A stretch of DNA of 64,000 nt from Diphasiastrum complanatum (GCA_029204225.1 MU832047.1:1-64000); one strand, 5' to 3'. Positions 20,525 to 31,199 are shown, numbered from the stretch's first letter. A program made the numbers and translations. Notes: a model not told the origin generated them from the letters alone.

Positions 20525-22288
20525 CTAGCTCCAAATTGTCACCTTTCCTTTTGTGTTGTTGAAGCCCTTTGAGACCAACCTCTTGATCTTCCTCTTGTCA
20601 TCAAAGTCATTGAACAAACTTTGTTTTCCAGATCCATTACTTGCTTTTCCAGTATGAAAACCATGAGAATCAATATCCACTTGCATAGCATCATCTACAC
20701 AAGAAAATTCTCCAAAACATGTGGGTAAAGCAAAATGAGTCGCTTCCACTTGCTTACCTTTCTTTTGATCATCAAAGATATCAAAGATATGAATATCTTC
20801 AGACCTGAATCTCTGGAAATACTCCCTCTCAAACATATGATCTAGATTCAACAAGATATCATCAATGCTTGATCTCGATCTTCCATAAAGGTTAGTGAAA
20901 ACAATGTCACCAATGTCACCATCATAAATCAAAAGATAGATTCCAAACTTTCCATCCAACATGAAGTAGAGTAGGTGAAGATGAGTATCAAACCTAATAA
21001 ATCCAGCCTTCTTGAGTCCATAACAAATCTCAATAAGCTCACCAATGAGATCTCCCTTGTCTTGAAGAAATTGAGTCTCGATTTGCTCCATGTAGTCTTC
21101 TCCAACCAACCTTTTGCCATCTCGATCATGAGTGATCAATTCACAATCATAGAATCCTCTGAGTTGATGAAGAGATGTGAGATCCATGCCTTGGATCTTC
21201 CCAAGAACCAATCTTCCATTGCTCTTTCCTTCATAAGACTCCCTCTTAATGATTGCATCACAAGAAGTAGAAACCTCAAAAACATTAGAAGCCATGAAAA
21301 ATATGATTAGTACCTTCAACATAAGGATGATTGAAGTACTCTTTTTTTTCAAACAAGAACTTCTAATCAATGTTTTAGGTAATGAATCATATAATAATGA
21401 TTCTTCCTCACTATCATTCACAATGACATCATTCAAAGTACATCCTACTTTGAACTCTTCACATACTTCTCTTCTTCTTGACTTGTGACTATCTCCCTCA
21501 CTAAGTCTCTTGATAGAACCATTTGATCTACTCTCTTTATGAAGACATGTGACTTCACTTGCTGGAAAAATGACTTTCTTGGACTCATCACAAAAGAATG
21601 TAGAAGAACCACCTCCTTCATGCATGCACCTAGCAACGTCTTTTGACATATGATCAAAGAAATCATTAACAACAATCTTTTCCAAGGAAGAACCTTCACC
21701 TCCATTGATGAAGTTAGCTCTTTCCTTACCTTTTGCATGCTTGCACTTGCCATGAAGAACCTTTGAAACACCATCATTATCCTCAAGACTAGCCAAGTTA
21801 GCACAAAGATGAACATCTCCAAGAAGCATATTAGATCTTGACCTAGATCTAGCATAAGGAAGCTTTTTAGACTTTGCATAAGATCCACCAATATTATTCA
21901 TGCTAAAAGGTAACTTTGGAAAGTTGAGACCAATCTCCTTTTCCATTCCATCCTTTTTGTTAGCCATAACAAAAGCATCAAGCTTGAAAAGTCTACCTTG
22001 TTTATTGCCCCTAGCAACCAAGATTTCTTCCTTTGTAATGAAGCAAACATCACCACCAAACTTTACCATGTATCCTTTCTCTATCATTTGACCAACACTT
22101 AGCAAATTCTTTGAAAGTGAAGGAATGTAAAGAACATTATCAAGTCTTGCTTTCCTATTAGTAGAGAGACAAATAGGAATTGAATCAATACCTTCAATCA
22201 CACATTCACCACCATTGGCCATGTGAATTGCTTTCTTGGCTCCATCATAAGTGAGCAAAGAAGTAAAGAACTCTTTGTGACTAGTCAT
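20525..22288 (-). CDS. 587-codon frame: copia protease fused to unusual region
   Basis: Residues 1-105 are the copia protease C-terminal half and linker (LDNVLYIPSLSKNLLSVGQM, KQGRLFKLDA), close to copia D. Residues about 136-160 (KSKKLPYARSRSRSNMLLGD) resemble the end of the integrase zinc domain. A catalytic DDE core is absent. Residues 200-395 are Ser/Lys/Glu-rich with many Cys and one hydrophobic stretch (about 318-334). Residues 399-490 faintly follow copia RT spacing: DYMEQIETQF, ICYGLKKAGF, IYLLIYDGDIGDI. IYDGD stands where YVDD is expected, so polymerase activity is unlikely. The N-terminus is separated by a 1-base frameshift from the upstream DSG codons. No known domain covers 160-395. 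It may be decayed pol that stays open by chance, or a retained non-autonomous protein. Confidence 0.6.
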   Translation of the reverse strand: MTSHKEFFTSLLTYDGAKKAIHMANGGECVIEGIDSIPICLSTNRKARLDNVLYIPSLSKNLLSVGQMIEKGYMVKFGGDVCFITKEEILVARGNKQGRLFKLDAFVMANKKDGMEKEIGLNFPKLPFSMNNIGGSYAKSKKLPYARSRSRSNMLLGDVHLCANLASLEDNDGVSKVLHGKCKHAKGKERANFINGGEGSSLEKIVVNDFFDHMSKDVARCMHEGGGSSTFFCDESKKVIFPASEVTCLHKESRSNGSIKRLSEGDSHKSRRREVCEEFKVGCTLNDVIVNDSEEESLLYDSLPKTLIRSSCLKKKSTSIILMLKVLIIFFMASNVFEVSTSCDAIIKRESYEGKSNGRLVLGKIQGMDLTSLHQLRGFYDCELITHDRDGKRLVGEDYMEQIETQFLQDKGDLIGELIEICYGLKKAGFIRFDTHLHLLYFMLDGKFGIYLLIYDGDIGDIVFTNLYGRSRSSIDDILLNLDHMFEREYFQRFRSEDIHIFDIFDDQKKGKQVEATHFALPTCFGEFSCVDDAMQVDIDSHGFHTGKASNGSGKQSLFNDFDDKRKIKRLVSKGFNNTKGKVTIWS

Positions 22289-22760
22289 GTGTGAGCTACT
22301 CCACTATCAATCCACCATGAATCTTTGTCACCTTTACTTGATATTGGACTTGAAAAACACATAAAAAGAGAATCACCACCACCTAGATCCTCATCATTAG
22401 TAGTAAAGTTGATTTTTCTGCTACCTTCATCTCTTTGCTTCTTCAAACGTTCATTTGCAAAATGCCCTTTGATTCCACAATAAAAGCATTTCAACTTAGA
22501 CTCATCTTTCTTTTTGCCAAAAGAGGAAGTCTCACCTTGATCTTGCCCTTTAGCCTTAGCCTTTGCCCTTGAACTTGCCTTTGATGAACATAGCATCCTC
22601 TTCATAATGAGATGTCAATGTAGATCCACCTCCTCTTGATTGAAGCCTATAATCCTCATCCACCAAGATCTCTTGCAAATCCACAATACTTGGCAAAGTC
22701 TTTTGAATAGTTTTTTGACAACTAGCCACTTTTTGCCAATTCCCAGAATTTCTTCTTTCT
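22285..22760 (-). pseudogene. Copia E gag C-terminus, zinc knuckle and protease start
   Basis: From about 22750 down: KTIQKTLPSIVDLQEILVDE, the end of UBN2-type gag, then after a frame change near 22600 a Lys/Ala-rich linker and the knuckle CFYCGIKGHFANER in which the last Cys is Arg, then DSWWIDSGVAHT, the protease active site with Thr/Ala of DSGAT altered. A single-base frameshift at 22285-22288 joins it to the 587-codon frame. Confidence 0.85.
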
Positions 22761-22769
22761 CCTTCCACT

Positions 22770-23126
22770 GTTAATGGCTATCAAAATCCTCTCATGACTG
22801 AGAAACCACTACCCCTGCTTTACCTTTTGATTCGCTCCGCTCAGCAATCACCGAACTACTGAGAGAGTTATGGCCAACTTTCCGTAAAAGCCATTTGAAG
22901 CCGTTTATGAGCAATTTTCTATGAATTCTCCCCAGAATCCACCTACGATGATCGTTCTGATCTTCCCCAAAGCTCTGATCGAAGGAACTTTGTTGTCTCC
23001 TGCCATCTGGACTACCGATACCCCATATGGAGTCCTCTCTCCTGAGACACTCTAAGTGCTATTTCTCCTGGTGAAAGATGCTATCCCATAGCTCCACCGG
23101 ATCCTGCATTCTTGCATCACCCTATA
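22770..23126 (-). pseudogene. Leader and broken gag start after the 471-bp LTR
   Basis: On the minus strand the primer site is followed by a leader and a possible start MAGDNKVPSIR (near 22990). Frameshifts and stops follow. Text such as INGFKWLLRKVGHNSLSSSV is visible in another frame. The gag family is not certain. Confidence 0.4.
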
Positions 23127-23140
23127 GCTCTGATACCGAG
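23127..23140 (-). other. Primer binding site of the nested element
   Basis: Forward GCTCTGATACCGAG; on the element strand CTCGGTATCAGAGC, ending the usual copia site, three bases from the LTR end. Confidence 0.75.
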
Positions 23141-23141
23141 T

Positions 23142-23612
23142 TGAAATTCCAATAAAATCTAGTGCAGTATGTAGTTTACATCACACAATCACCATAGCCA
23201 CTCTTCATAAGCTCTCGTAGATGGCACAACAAAAGTTATTAGATTACAAAGAAACACTGTACATATAGAGTATTCACAAACTACATGAAAAGGCAGGTAT
23301 CTCTAACACTGGCCTACTACATGTCAAACTAAGGTCAGGCCCAGCATGGCCAAATTCGACCGACAACTTGGGACATGCCTCCAAGGATAGCAAGTACTGT
23401 AAATAACTATGTACAGACTTATTTTTCCTATGTGTGGCTACTCGGCTAACCCAAGTAGCCGGCTACGGGATCAGTGCCCGATCAATATATCCTAATGGGT
23501 CCCGTCCCGATCACATCCATATAGAGTAAACCAGATAAACTGTACACTAATTACATCATCACATTTAGAGCTTATACTAATGAATCAGATTAGAACTGAT
23601 TTCTAACTCTCA
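23142..23612 (-). repeat. 471-bp LTR nested in copia E
   Basis: On the minus strand it runs from TGAGAGTTAGAAATC to TTGGAATTTCA. The forward flank at 23613 (TCCCTCTT) reads AAGAGGGA before the LTR, like a polypurine tract, although the primer site on the other side marks it as a 5' LTR. Only one copy was found in the window. Confidence 0.75.
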
Positions 23613-23639
23613 TCCCTCTTATCTATCTCTATTCCACTC

Positions 23640-24640
23640 ATTTCTTCTCCTGTTCGCTCCACTCTCATTTCTACCGACACCGTTCCACTTACCTATGTTG
23701 TCACCCCCATAGTTACACATGTTTCCACCACCCTTGTTTCTTCGCCAATCACCACCATCTCTGTCACTACACCCCTTCAGCCACCCGTCGTAACTCTGCC
23801 ACCATCAGCCGGTTGGGATACTTAGGCATTGGGTTGCTGGATCCCCTTAACGGGCCTCCAGAATCAACTTTACCAGATGCTCTCTGAAAGATCTACTAAG
23901 CAATCTCGCGGCCAAGTGGTGGCCAGGCAAACACTGCAGACCTTGACTGACCAGGTTGCGTACTTGAATAAAGAGAGAGAAAAATAAAGGAAAGAGAGTC
24001 AGGAACTGGTGCATTAATTGACTGAGCAGCTCCTTAAAGCAAAGCAAGCAGCCCAACAACAACAACAGCTTGTGACCGCCCTGCAGGCCCAATTTTTTCA
24101 AGAAAAAATAGCGCAACAAACCTATCAATCTGATCGCCAGCAACTCATCCTGAAACAAACAGCGCTAGAACAAGAACGTGAATCTCTTCGAGCTTCAAAG
24201 AGATCGCTCAAGGATTACGTCTGCCAACTAGAACGCAATATCTCAAAAGAGCAGACAGAGAAGCAACGGGCTCAGGAAAATTTCAAGACTCAACAGGCGG
24301 CCCTGGAACTGAAAGTCCAACAAGCAAACCAGCAGGTGCAAGCCTTCTAGGCTGCCCTAGGTCAAATGGTAGCCGTAGCAGAAGATGAATCGCCGATCGC
24401 TCAAAAGTTGCAGAGGAAGCGCGCCGAATATTACAAGGACCACTTAGGCCACGTGCTGCAGGCATACCAAGATCATCGAAAACTTCATGACGTGGAGCTC
24501 CACGCCAAGGATACTGAGCTGGCAACCCTATGTGCCACGTTCCAAGAAGACGAGCAAGTGCTCCAGGCAGCAAAAGGCCAGTTAAGAACCCTCAAGAAGC
24601 AGTTCAAGGCCGTTCTAGAGTTTTCCACCGCTCTAGACGG
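23640..24640 (+). pseudogene. S/T/P-rich and coiled-coil ORF of unknown function
   Basis: Plus strand, opposite to its host element and richer in GC. First a Ser/Thr/Pro/Val-rich stretch (STDTVPLTYVVTPIVTHVST), then LNGPPESTLPDALSERSTKQS in another frame, then from 24018 a long Gln/Lys/Glu-rich helix-forming region (LLKAKQAAQQQQQLVTALQA, QTALEQERESLRASKRSLKD) with one stop at 24348, continuing KRAEYYKDHLGHVLQAYQDH to FSTALDG. At 24640 a G/GTAAT sequence followed by T-rich DNA could be a splice donor. The layout resembles extra ORFs of Tat-type gypsy elements and may pair with the ORF at 41101-42495. It is not a known enzyme. Confidence 0.5.
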
Positions 24641-24913
24641 TAATTTACCTCTTACTTTTCAGTATTTGATTAGACTAGTTTTTTATTATTTTTGTCTGCC
24701 ATTCTCGGCTTTCTCCCTCTCTAATTCTGATGTCATTCATTTTTATCAGATTGCATCGGAGGTCAATAGAAATACTTTTGTTTTTGTCGTCTTTACTGGC
24801 TTTATCCAGGTTAAGGATTTCGGCTATTTTTGTTGCGAAAGTTTTTTTGTTTTTTGTTCATCCTCTCTCTTCTTATTAGCGAACAATTTTTCTGTCTTTG
24901 AGTTTTCTTTTCG
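24641..24913 (+). other. T-rich stretch, possible intron or decayed LTR
   Basis: Strongly T-rich on the plus strand directly after a donor-like GGTAAT. Consistent with an intron following the coiled-coil ORF, but no acceptor or next exon was identified. Confidence 0.35.
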
Positions 24914-25617
24914 TGTGGAAGCTCTTACGGGATCCCAGACACTCGACTACGCATCATAGAACATATTTTATTCTAGCAATCAAGAGACACAGTACAAGGC
25001 CAAGAGATACATGAAATAGAGCGACTATATTGTCAGTTTGGTTTTAGAGCAAGATCGTCAGTGTCTCGCTCGTTGGCAGATTGACTCTCTAATCTGTCGC
25101 TGTGTTCTACTCGTTGGCAGACTTTCATGCACATCTACGGTATTTTTGCTTTATTACTCTATTCGCTATGTCTCTCTCTGTTTCTTACAAATCTCTGTAA
25201 AATTCTCATCACTTTTTCTCTCTCTTTTTGGTTATGATCCAGAGAGGATCGTTTATACCTCCATTGTGTGGAGTTTACAAGATAGCTAAACGTAGAATCA
25301 CAAGACTAGTTAATGCTAATCAACTAGTTAGTTAGTCTCCGTCGTTGCTATTCGTTTCAGTTGGGCATGAAGCCTATTGAACTGCCAGCTGGTAGTGTGA
25401 AAGATTTCTCTTCGTGTGTTTTTGTTCTTTTCGTAGTTTTCATTTTGCGTCCATTTTGCATTTTGCGGTCCTGGAGGTGTGTTTACGATTCGCGATTGAT
25501 TTGCAAATCATTCGTGCTTCGAGTCAAAGACATGTTGACTATCGCGAATTGTTCTCGTTCGACCTTCGTGTCTTGTTCGTGCTACAACAAAGTTGCAGGA
25601 GTTCGCCATTTTTGACA
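24914..25617 (-). repeat. LTR-like segment after the RNase H fragment
   Basis: It starts (minus strand) TGTCAAAAATGGCG right after a polypurine tract (forward 25618-25631, CTCCCTCTTGAACC). A TATAAACG-like box and a late AATAAAA signal lie in the expected order. The inner end at 24914 is inferred from a TG...CA fit only. Confidence 0.5.
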
Positions 25618-25628
25618 CTCCCTCTTGA

Positions 25629-26012
25629 ACCTTGTAGCTTTGTTCGTTCAATCCAATTGCCTCTCTTTGCTTGGTAAAGAGTGGCTTGTCGAGTGGTTTC
25701 ATGAGGAGATCTACAATCATACTTTCTAATTTTATGAACTAGACCTGGAGCTCTCCTTTCGAGATCAAATCTCGAATGTGATGGTACTTCAGAGAAATGT
25801 GCTTTGTCTTTGAATGAAAGACAAGATCCTGGGAAAGATAGGTGGCACTCTAGGAGTCCATCATCATCATTCTTGGCCCCTCTTGTGGTATCCCGATTGC
25901 CTCCAACATCATCCACATCCACACTACCTCATTTGCCACTTTTGAGGCTGTGACATACTCAGCTTTGCAAGAGGATTGAGCTACCAGGGTTTGTTTTTTG
26001 AACATCCAGTTG
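25629..26012 (-). pseudogene. Copia RNase H C-terminal fragment
   Basis: On the minus strand: MFKKQTLVAQSSCKAEYVTA, ANEVVWMWMMLEAIGI, DLVFHSKTKHISLKYHHIRD, KPLDKPLFTKQREAIGL, with stops and frame changes. These are the last two RNase H blocks (AEY and H..IRYH) before a polypurine tract. It begins mid-domain at the boundary with copia E gag. Confidence 0.85.
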
Positions 26013-26019
26013 ATTGCAG

Positions 26020-26511
26020 AACAAGATTAGCATGATCATCCAACAAGCCATTAAGTATAACTTGAACAAGTTCTACCTCCTTAATGCTTTCATCAATACA
26101 TGCTAACTCATCATTGAATGCTTTAACCCTCAAAACAAAAGCATGAGTACTCTCTTCCTTCTTTTGCAAACTTTGAAAGACTTGCCTCCTAAGAGTAAGC
26201 ACTCTTGATGTAGACTTGGATTCATAAAGCTTCTTCAAAGCTTCCCAAGCCTCCAAAGATGATGTGCACTTACCAACTTCCTTGAGAAGTTCATTAGTAA
26301 CATTCATCTTAATCATGTGTAGAGATTTCTTTGCTCTCTTGTCATACCTCACTTGATCATGAGGTGCTTGAGGTCTCTCCTCCACACCTGCAACAATCTC
26401 CATCAACTCATTCATCTCCAATAAGGACTCCATCCTCACCTTCCAAGTAGAATAGTTGATTGAGGTAAGCCTATCATTGCTCTCCAGCATAGATCCACCA
26501 CTTGTAGCCAT
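26020..26511 (-). pseudogene. Copia E gag N-terminal part
   Basis: It starts MATSGGSMLESNDRLTSINY at 26511, with STWKVRMESLLEMNELMEIV, TSRVLTLRRQVFQSLQ and VQVILNGLLDDHANLV: DUF4219/UBN2 gag, closely related to copia D gag. Open for about 160 codons until the composite insertion. The start is supported by the leader and primer site about 590 bases upstream. Confidence 0.9.
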
Positions 26512-27103
26512 GTTGAAGTGACCTGATCTTCTCTTTCAACCTGTTCCAATGCACAAAGCACTCTCTTGAATGTCAAAAAATGAACTCAAGAAGAAATCAC
26601 AAAGATATGGAACCTCTCAAATCTCTTCTAGCACTTCTAACTAGAAAATCAACACATAGAATAGTGAAATCTTGATCAACCTATGATCTATCCTCAATCT
26701 AATGATTCTTTCCACTTCCTAAGATTGAAACACACTCAAATGAAGTTCATTAACCTCACAAACTAGAGATCCAATCAAAATTAGGGTTTTGACAAAATCA
26801 CAAAAAATTGAATATCTCAAATTCTACATGCAATTTCTAGAAACTTGGTATATCTTCTTGTAGACTCCAATGAGACCTTCCTATTGCACCAAAAATCATC
26901 TGATTCCAGTAAACCAAGTGTGAAATCGGAATTGATCATGTATATAATCCTATATTGAGTTTTGACCTACAAAAGATCAATTATACACATGCAAAAATGC
27001 TGATTTTTGAGTAAAGATCAATCTAGCATGCTCTAGCATTGGTAACTCCTCCAAAATCCTTGCTAAAGATGGCTGATCCTTTCATAACCTGAAACACAAG
27101 ATC
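26512..27103 (-). other. Copia E 5' leader
   Basis: Untranslated sequence between primer site and gag start. No coding region was seen. Confidence 0.6.
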
Positions 27104-27115
27104 TCTGATACCATG
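27104..27115 (-). other. Primer binding site, copia E
   Basis: Forward CTCTGATACCAT; on the element strand ATGGTATCAGAG, adjoining the 5' LTR end ...CCTTCGCA and overlapping its last bases. Confidence 0.88.
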
Positions 27116-27767
27116 CGAAGGATTTCAGATCATTCAAGATCCAATCCATGTCCCAAATCTTTGGTTACAATAAGGAGCAAACCAACAATCCTGCCAATGT
27201 AGAAAAATCAGCATCGACATACAAAATGAGATGCAAACTCTAAGAGATATTGATCAAACATGAACCAAAACATAAAATATGTTTGCTGTCCGTACAATTA
27301 CAGTACCCTACTGTATTTCACACGTGTGAAACAGAAAATAGCAATAAATGATCATTCTACACATAGAATTGCAAGATAACACCAAGATAGTGCACCAATG
27401 AGTAGTAGAACCCAAAGAGAACCATGTATAATGATGAAATGAGAGATAGAAGAGAGAAGATATGTCTCTCCACGAGTTACATCCTTTTATAGAGTTTCCA
27501 AACCCTATTTGGCCACTTGGCTTTCCCTCCAAAATGTAAACCCTACTATTTTTGGGTCTAGATTCAATGTACCCAAAGTTCAAATTTGAATCTCTCTCAA
27601 ACTTGACTACCAACTTTCCCACACTTTCCAAAAGTGTTTATTGAATGTATTTTAAACTAATATAACTTCAAAAAGTTTATCTCTAAGTCTAAAATGAGTT
27701 TTGGCCTCTTATTGACAATTTACCAAAATGTGACTAAACTAGACTAAACTAGTTGAAATCTCTCACA
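27114..27767 (-). repeat. 5' LTR of copia E (654 bp)
   Basis: Near-identical partner of 19232-19884. It ends on the minus strand in GCA next to the primer site, and starts TGTGAGAG at 27767. TTTTT follows outside. Confidence 0.9.
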
Positions 27768-28907
27768 TTTTTCACCATAGGCACTATCTGGCATCCACTC
27801 TCTGATGCATGAAATTTTTGTTTGACAAGCACTCTGCATTTATTGACTCTCTGTAAACGACAAGTCATACTTGTAAAATAGCTCAAGAATGAGTTTTTTT
27901 ATTTCTCTATTCATCTCCAGATCACCTTATAGAGAGTTTAGGATATTTGTGCATGTCCAAGTTTATGAGAGATCCATGTCACTTCACAATTGATTCCTGC
28001 TTATAGTAGAGATCTTGGTCTTTGAGTCAACTACAGAGAAATTGTGATAATTTGGTACAACTGGTCCAACAGACTGTTCCACCACATGTTCTACTTGAGT
28101 GACACAACCGAGTGCTCTCACAGATTCAATCACCTCAACTTTTGTCGCATCTCTTGATCAATCTTTAACAAAATCTTTCAACCAAGGCATTCTAGCCGCA
28201 GCCATTACCCAAAGGCTCACCTGATGGCATCAACTGACAGACCAACCAAATGAGTCATTTATTCAATGAAAGTACAACTTGGATACTATCAAAGATCTAG
28301 ATCTAGCAGTTGCATGTGCCTATATCAACAAATGTGCAGCAGTGAGACAATTTTCATGAAGAAGAACGCAGATTGCAGACCAGATCAGCAGGACCAGACG
28401 AACATCACCTGCCACTCCCTCCCAACAACTACCGTTGATGGATACTCAACAGCCACAATCACCACAAGTGAAATCACTTGATGCTACAAGATCCAAGTCC
28501 CCATCACCAACCGGGACATTCCAACTACTCACATCATTCTCTCACATTTCAATAGCCACCATAGGTAACAGATTCAGGGGAGGAAGAAAGGGAGCTACCT
28601 GCAACCATACAAGCAGAAGATACACTTGCAGTTGATCCCACTCAAGAAGACAAAGGTAAGAAGACAAACGGGCAATCCAACCAGGAAGAGCACCCCAATC
28701 ATAAACCTCAGGTTTTGATCACCGGGAAGATGAATATCCTTAAGGAGGGAGAAGTACAAGTATTGGGAAATCAGTCTTCTCCTTCAACCACTCCTACATC
28801 CACACCATCCACATTCCCATCATCCATTTCTCTTGCCATGACATTTGTATCTACTTTCATGTCTGTTATATCATCCACACCATCTATCACAACTTTCATC
28901 ATAAGAG
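27768..28907. other. Right flank of copia E; no gene assigned
   Basis: Probably a continuation of C1 beyond the E insertion, but no copia motif could be read. A plus-strand stretch (28440-28960) encodes broken Ser/Thr/Pro-rich text (SSPSTTPTSTPSTFPSSIS) resembling low-complexity parts of the ORFs at 23640 and 41101. Confidence 0.35.
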
Positions 28908-30197
28908 CTTATGCTAAAAATAATCACAGCTTTATGTGTTCTGATTGCCCAACATGATCTTAAAAATTAGTTCATACTCTAAAACAAGAGTACAGTCCAC
29001 CGAAGAGATTAGAGATGGTTTGTGTGTAGTACTACTAAAACCAGATACAATGTGAAGTATAGTTCTGAAATGAATGGAAGAACAATATGATATCGCGAGT
29101 TCCTCAGGCATCAAAGACAGCCATTGTCTGATCAAAAACTGAGGAGTCGTAGACGTCCGTGTTTTGATCAGAGTGAGTAAACAAGCGCGATCAAACAACA
29201 ATGAAAGTGCATTCAATCACAACAAGCATTTATCTACATTGTACACTGATAAAAACGTGTTGCTGCTATATTACACTGAAGCACAATACAAATGGCAATT
29301 ACAACCAAAATTGACGGCGTAATTGGGAGGCTCAAATAATGCATCTCATGGACGGAGCAACCAATAATTTGTGCTTGGATGATCTACTTATAGATTTCAT
29401 CCGTGTATTAATTACATTGAATGCTTTTCACCTAATTAGAAAAGTTGTTGTACTTGGAAGTATATGGGCTTTTGTGACGACTGTACATAGTATATACGGT
29501 CAATGAATCATTATCATTGACGTGGACAAGGACGTCACTGGAACGTTCCTCGTTTATATTGGATGACCTTCGGGATTTTTTCTCTTCGCATTTTTCACAA
29601 AAAGCCAAATGTGCCCTTAAAAAGGCAAAGGTGTCTTTAAGACAGTTTAATTCATGAAAATAGATGACCTTCGAAAATTTTCTGTCTTTTTGCATTTTTC
29701 GAGAAAATGCAAAAAAGCCGAAGGTGTTGAAAATAATTAAACTTTTGAACTGCACAAGTTGAAATTTTAAACTATGCAAGTGTCGCATTTCGGGGAAATG
29801 CAAAAAAGTCGAAGCTGTTGAAAACATAGTGTATTTCTGCAGACTGTCGAAAAAGTAATGTATATCTGCATACTTGTTCTAAATGTTAATTTCATGGAAT
29901 TTGTTGAAGATGGCCAAGTCTTCAATGAGTTCAAGTTATTGAGCTTAACATCTGAACTTGAAATTATGATAGGATTGGTTACCCTTTGTTGGAGATCAGT
30001 CGAAAGCCCGTTGTAGACGTTCTTCAAATAAATTGGTTGTCTAAGTTTGTGATTCCTTCAGGTATCATATGAGCAAACATAGAACCAAAGTTGGTTTCAC
30101 CTGACCCTAGATCAATGATCAATAAACATGGAGGAAGAATCATGAAATAGAAATTAGTCATTCACCAAGGAGAAAACTGTGGGCTTAATTTCCAACA
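28908..30197 (-). repeat. Inverted LTR copy of the copia B family
   Basis: Reverse-complement partner of 35090-36338. Its minus-strand start TGTTGGAAATTAAGC lies at 30197. It lacks the last about 110 bases of the complete LTR. It contains hairpin-forming TTTTCGC/GCGAAAA blocks (about 29560-29840). Confidence 0.88.
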
Positions 30198-31043
30198 AAG
30201 GCTTCTCGCAGCCTATCTCCTTTCCGATGGCTTCGAATGTGATGAATCTCAATTTTATGCCCAACGAAATAGGTCCCAAAAGGGGTAACCACTGGTATAA
30301 GCTTGTATGTATACCAGCTCTCAATCATCTGAACATATTAATCTTTTCTCTGGATTTCTCGGACAATTTCCTTGTAGGTCTTGCCAAATAATCATGAATT
30401 GTCTTGGCACTCTTTGTATTCTCCTTCCGCTTCAAGGTGTTTCCTCAGTTCTTCTTGCAGTCGAAGTCCTGGCCTCATTGACACTCTTGTCTCGACGAGA
30501 AGTGGAGAACCTTCAATTGGTAGGTCACACAGAACTTGGGTTATCAGTCTTCAAGGAGATTATGAAATGGTGGTAGAAACAAATTGGAAAGATGGGTTGA
30601 TAATGGTAGAGAAACACGATGAGGGGTTTGGTGGAAGGTGAAGGAATTGACAATATTACAGTTGAAGCTTTAGATTTTTGTATTGTCACCAATTACTTGG
30701 TATGGAGCTCACTTTATTCTGCAGGTCCACTATCGTCTTCATCTTTTCCTTTGATTTGTTATTTGTTGAGACTCGGCCAAGATCTTTGTCTACTTCTCGA
30801 TCTTTTCTTTTGTATTGGCCTTCTCAGCTGGATCTCTTTGATTCTTTTTTCTTTCTTTTTTATTATCTTTTCTTGCAGCTTCACCTGCTTTCTTTCTGAT
30901 TGACCAACCAATGTAGGTGGTAGTTGGTCTCCGCAAGACACTATAATGATCTTTTAGCTGCCTCAGTAAGACTACCAGGGTTTGAAAAGAGATGAATGGT
31001 GAGATGGTGGAATAACAGAAAGATGTACAATAAGGTGGTGGCA
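30198..31043. other. Unassigned sequence between inverted LTR and copia B
   Basis: No recognised domain. The minus strand has broken Lys/Glu-rich text (KKKEKRIKEIQ and RLQEELRKHLEAEGEYKEC) that could be coiled coil. The plus strand is T-rich. It separates the two pieces of the copia B 5' LTR. Confidence 0.35.
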
Positions 31044-31133
31044 CCTAGCAGCCGATTAGAACTGGAGAGCCGTTCCACAATATTCCTGCTCTCTTCTTCG
31101 TTCTCGTTCTTCCTATCTCTCTTGTCCTATTAG
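31044..31133 (+). repeat. Tail of the 5' LTR of copia B
   Basis: It matches the end of the 3' LTR (36360-36451; shared GCACCTAGCAGCCGATTAGA and TTCGTTCTCGTTC-type blocks), directly before the primer site. The rest of the 5' LTR is missing here and lies inverted at 28908-30197. Confidence 0.85.
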
Positions 31134-31135
31134 AT

Positions 31136-31147
31136 TGGTACCAGAGC
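31136..31147 (+). other. Primer binding site, copia B
   Basis: TGGTACCAGAGC, one base from the canonical copia site. Confidence 0.85.
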
Positions 31148-31199
31148 ATAGTTCAAATAAACCGAGAGATTCAATTTGTTTTATTTGTATACTGTTATC

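Larger units (their letters stand above)
22760..26020 (-). mobile_element. Composite insertion within copia E gag
   Basis: Copia E gag stops at about 26020 (HANLVLQ) and resumes near 22750. Between lie, in minus order: half an RNase H, polypurine tract, an LTR-like segment (24914-25617), T-rich sequence, a plus-strand coiled-coil ORF, a 471-bp LTR, primer site and a gag start. These are pieces of at least three elements. Exact breakpoints are approximate and no target duplication was seen. Confidence 0.65.
19232..27767 (-). mobile_element. Copia E: paired LTRs, polymerase region replaced
   Basis: The LTRs are 19232-19884 (3') and 27114-27767 (5'), with TTTTT on both outer sides. Minus-strand order: primer site, gag, composite insertion (about 22760-26020), rest of gag, zinc knuckle, protease, unusual 587-codon frame, 640 bp of tail, polypurine tract. 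No normal integrase, RT or RNase H is present apart from the inserted fragment, so it would need helper proteins. Copia D is a relative with complete pol. Confidence 0.88.

Noticed and set aside
24018-24350. Coiled-coil ORF as a bacterial or phage tape-measure-like protein
   Set aside because: The surroundings are entirely plant retrotransposons, and Gln-rich coiled coil alone is not evidence of transfer.
25539-25922. 127-codon minus frame as a novel protein
   Set aside because: The real coding trace in this stretch is RNase H in a neighbouring frame (AEYVTA, FHSKTKHISLKYHH).
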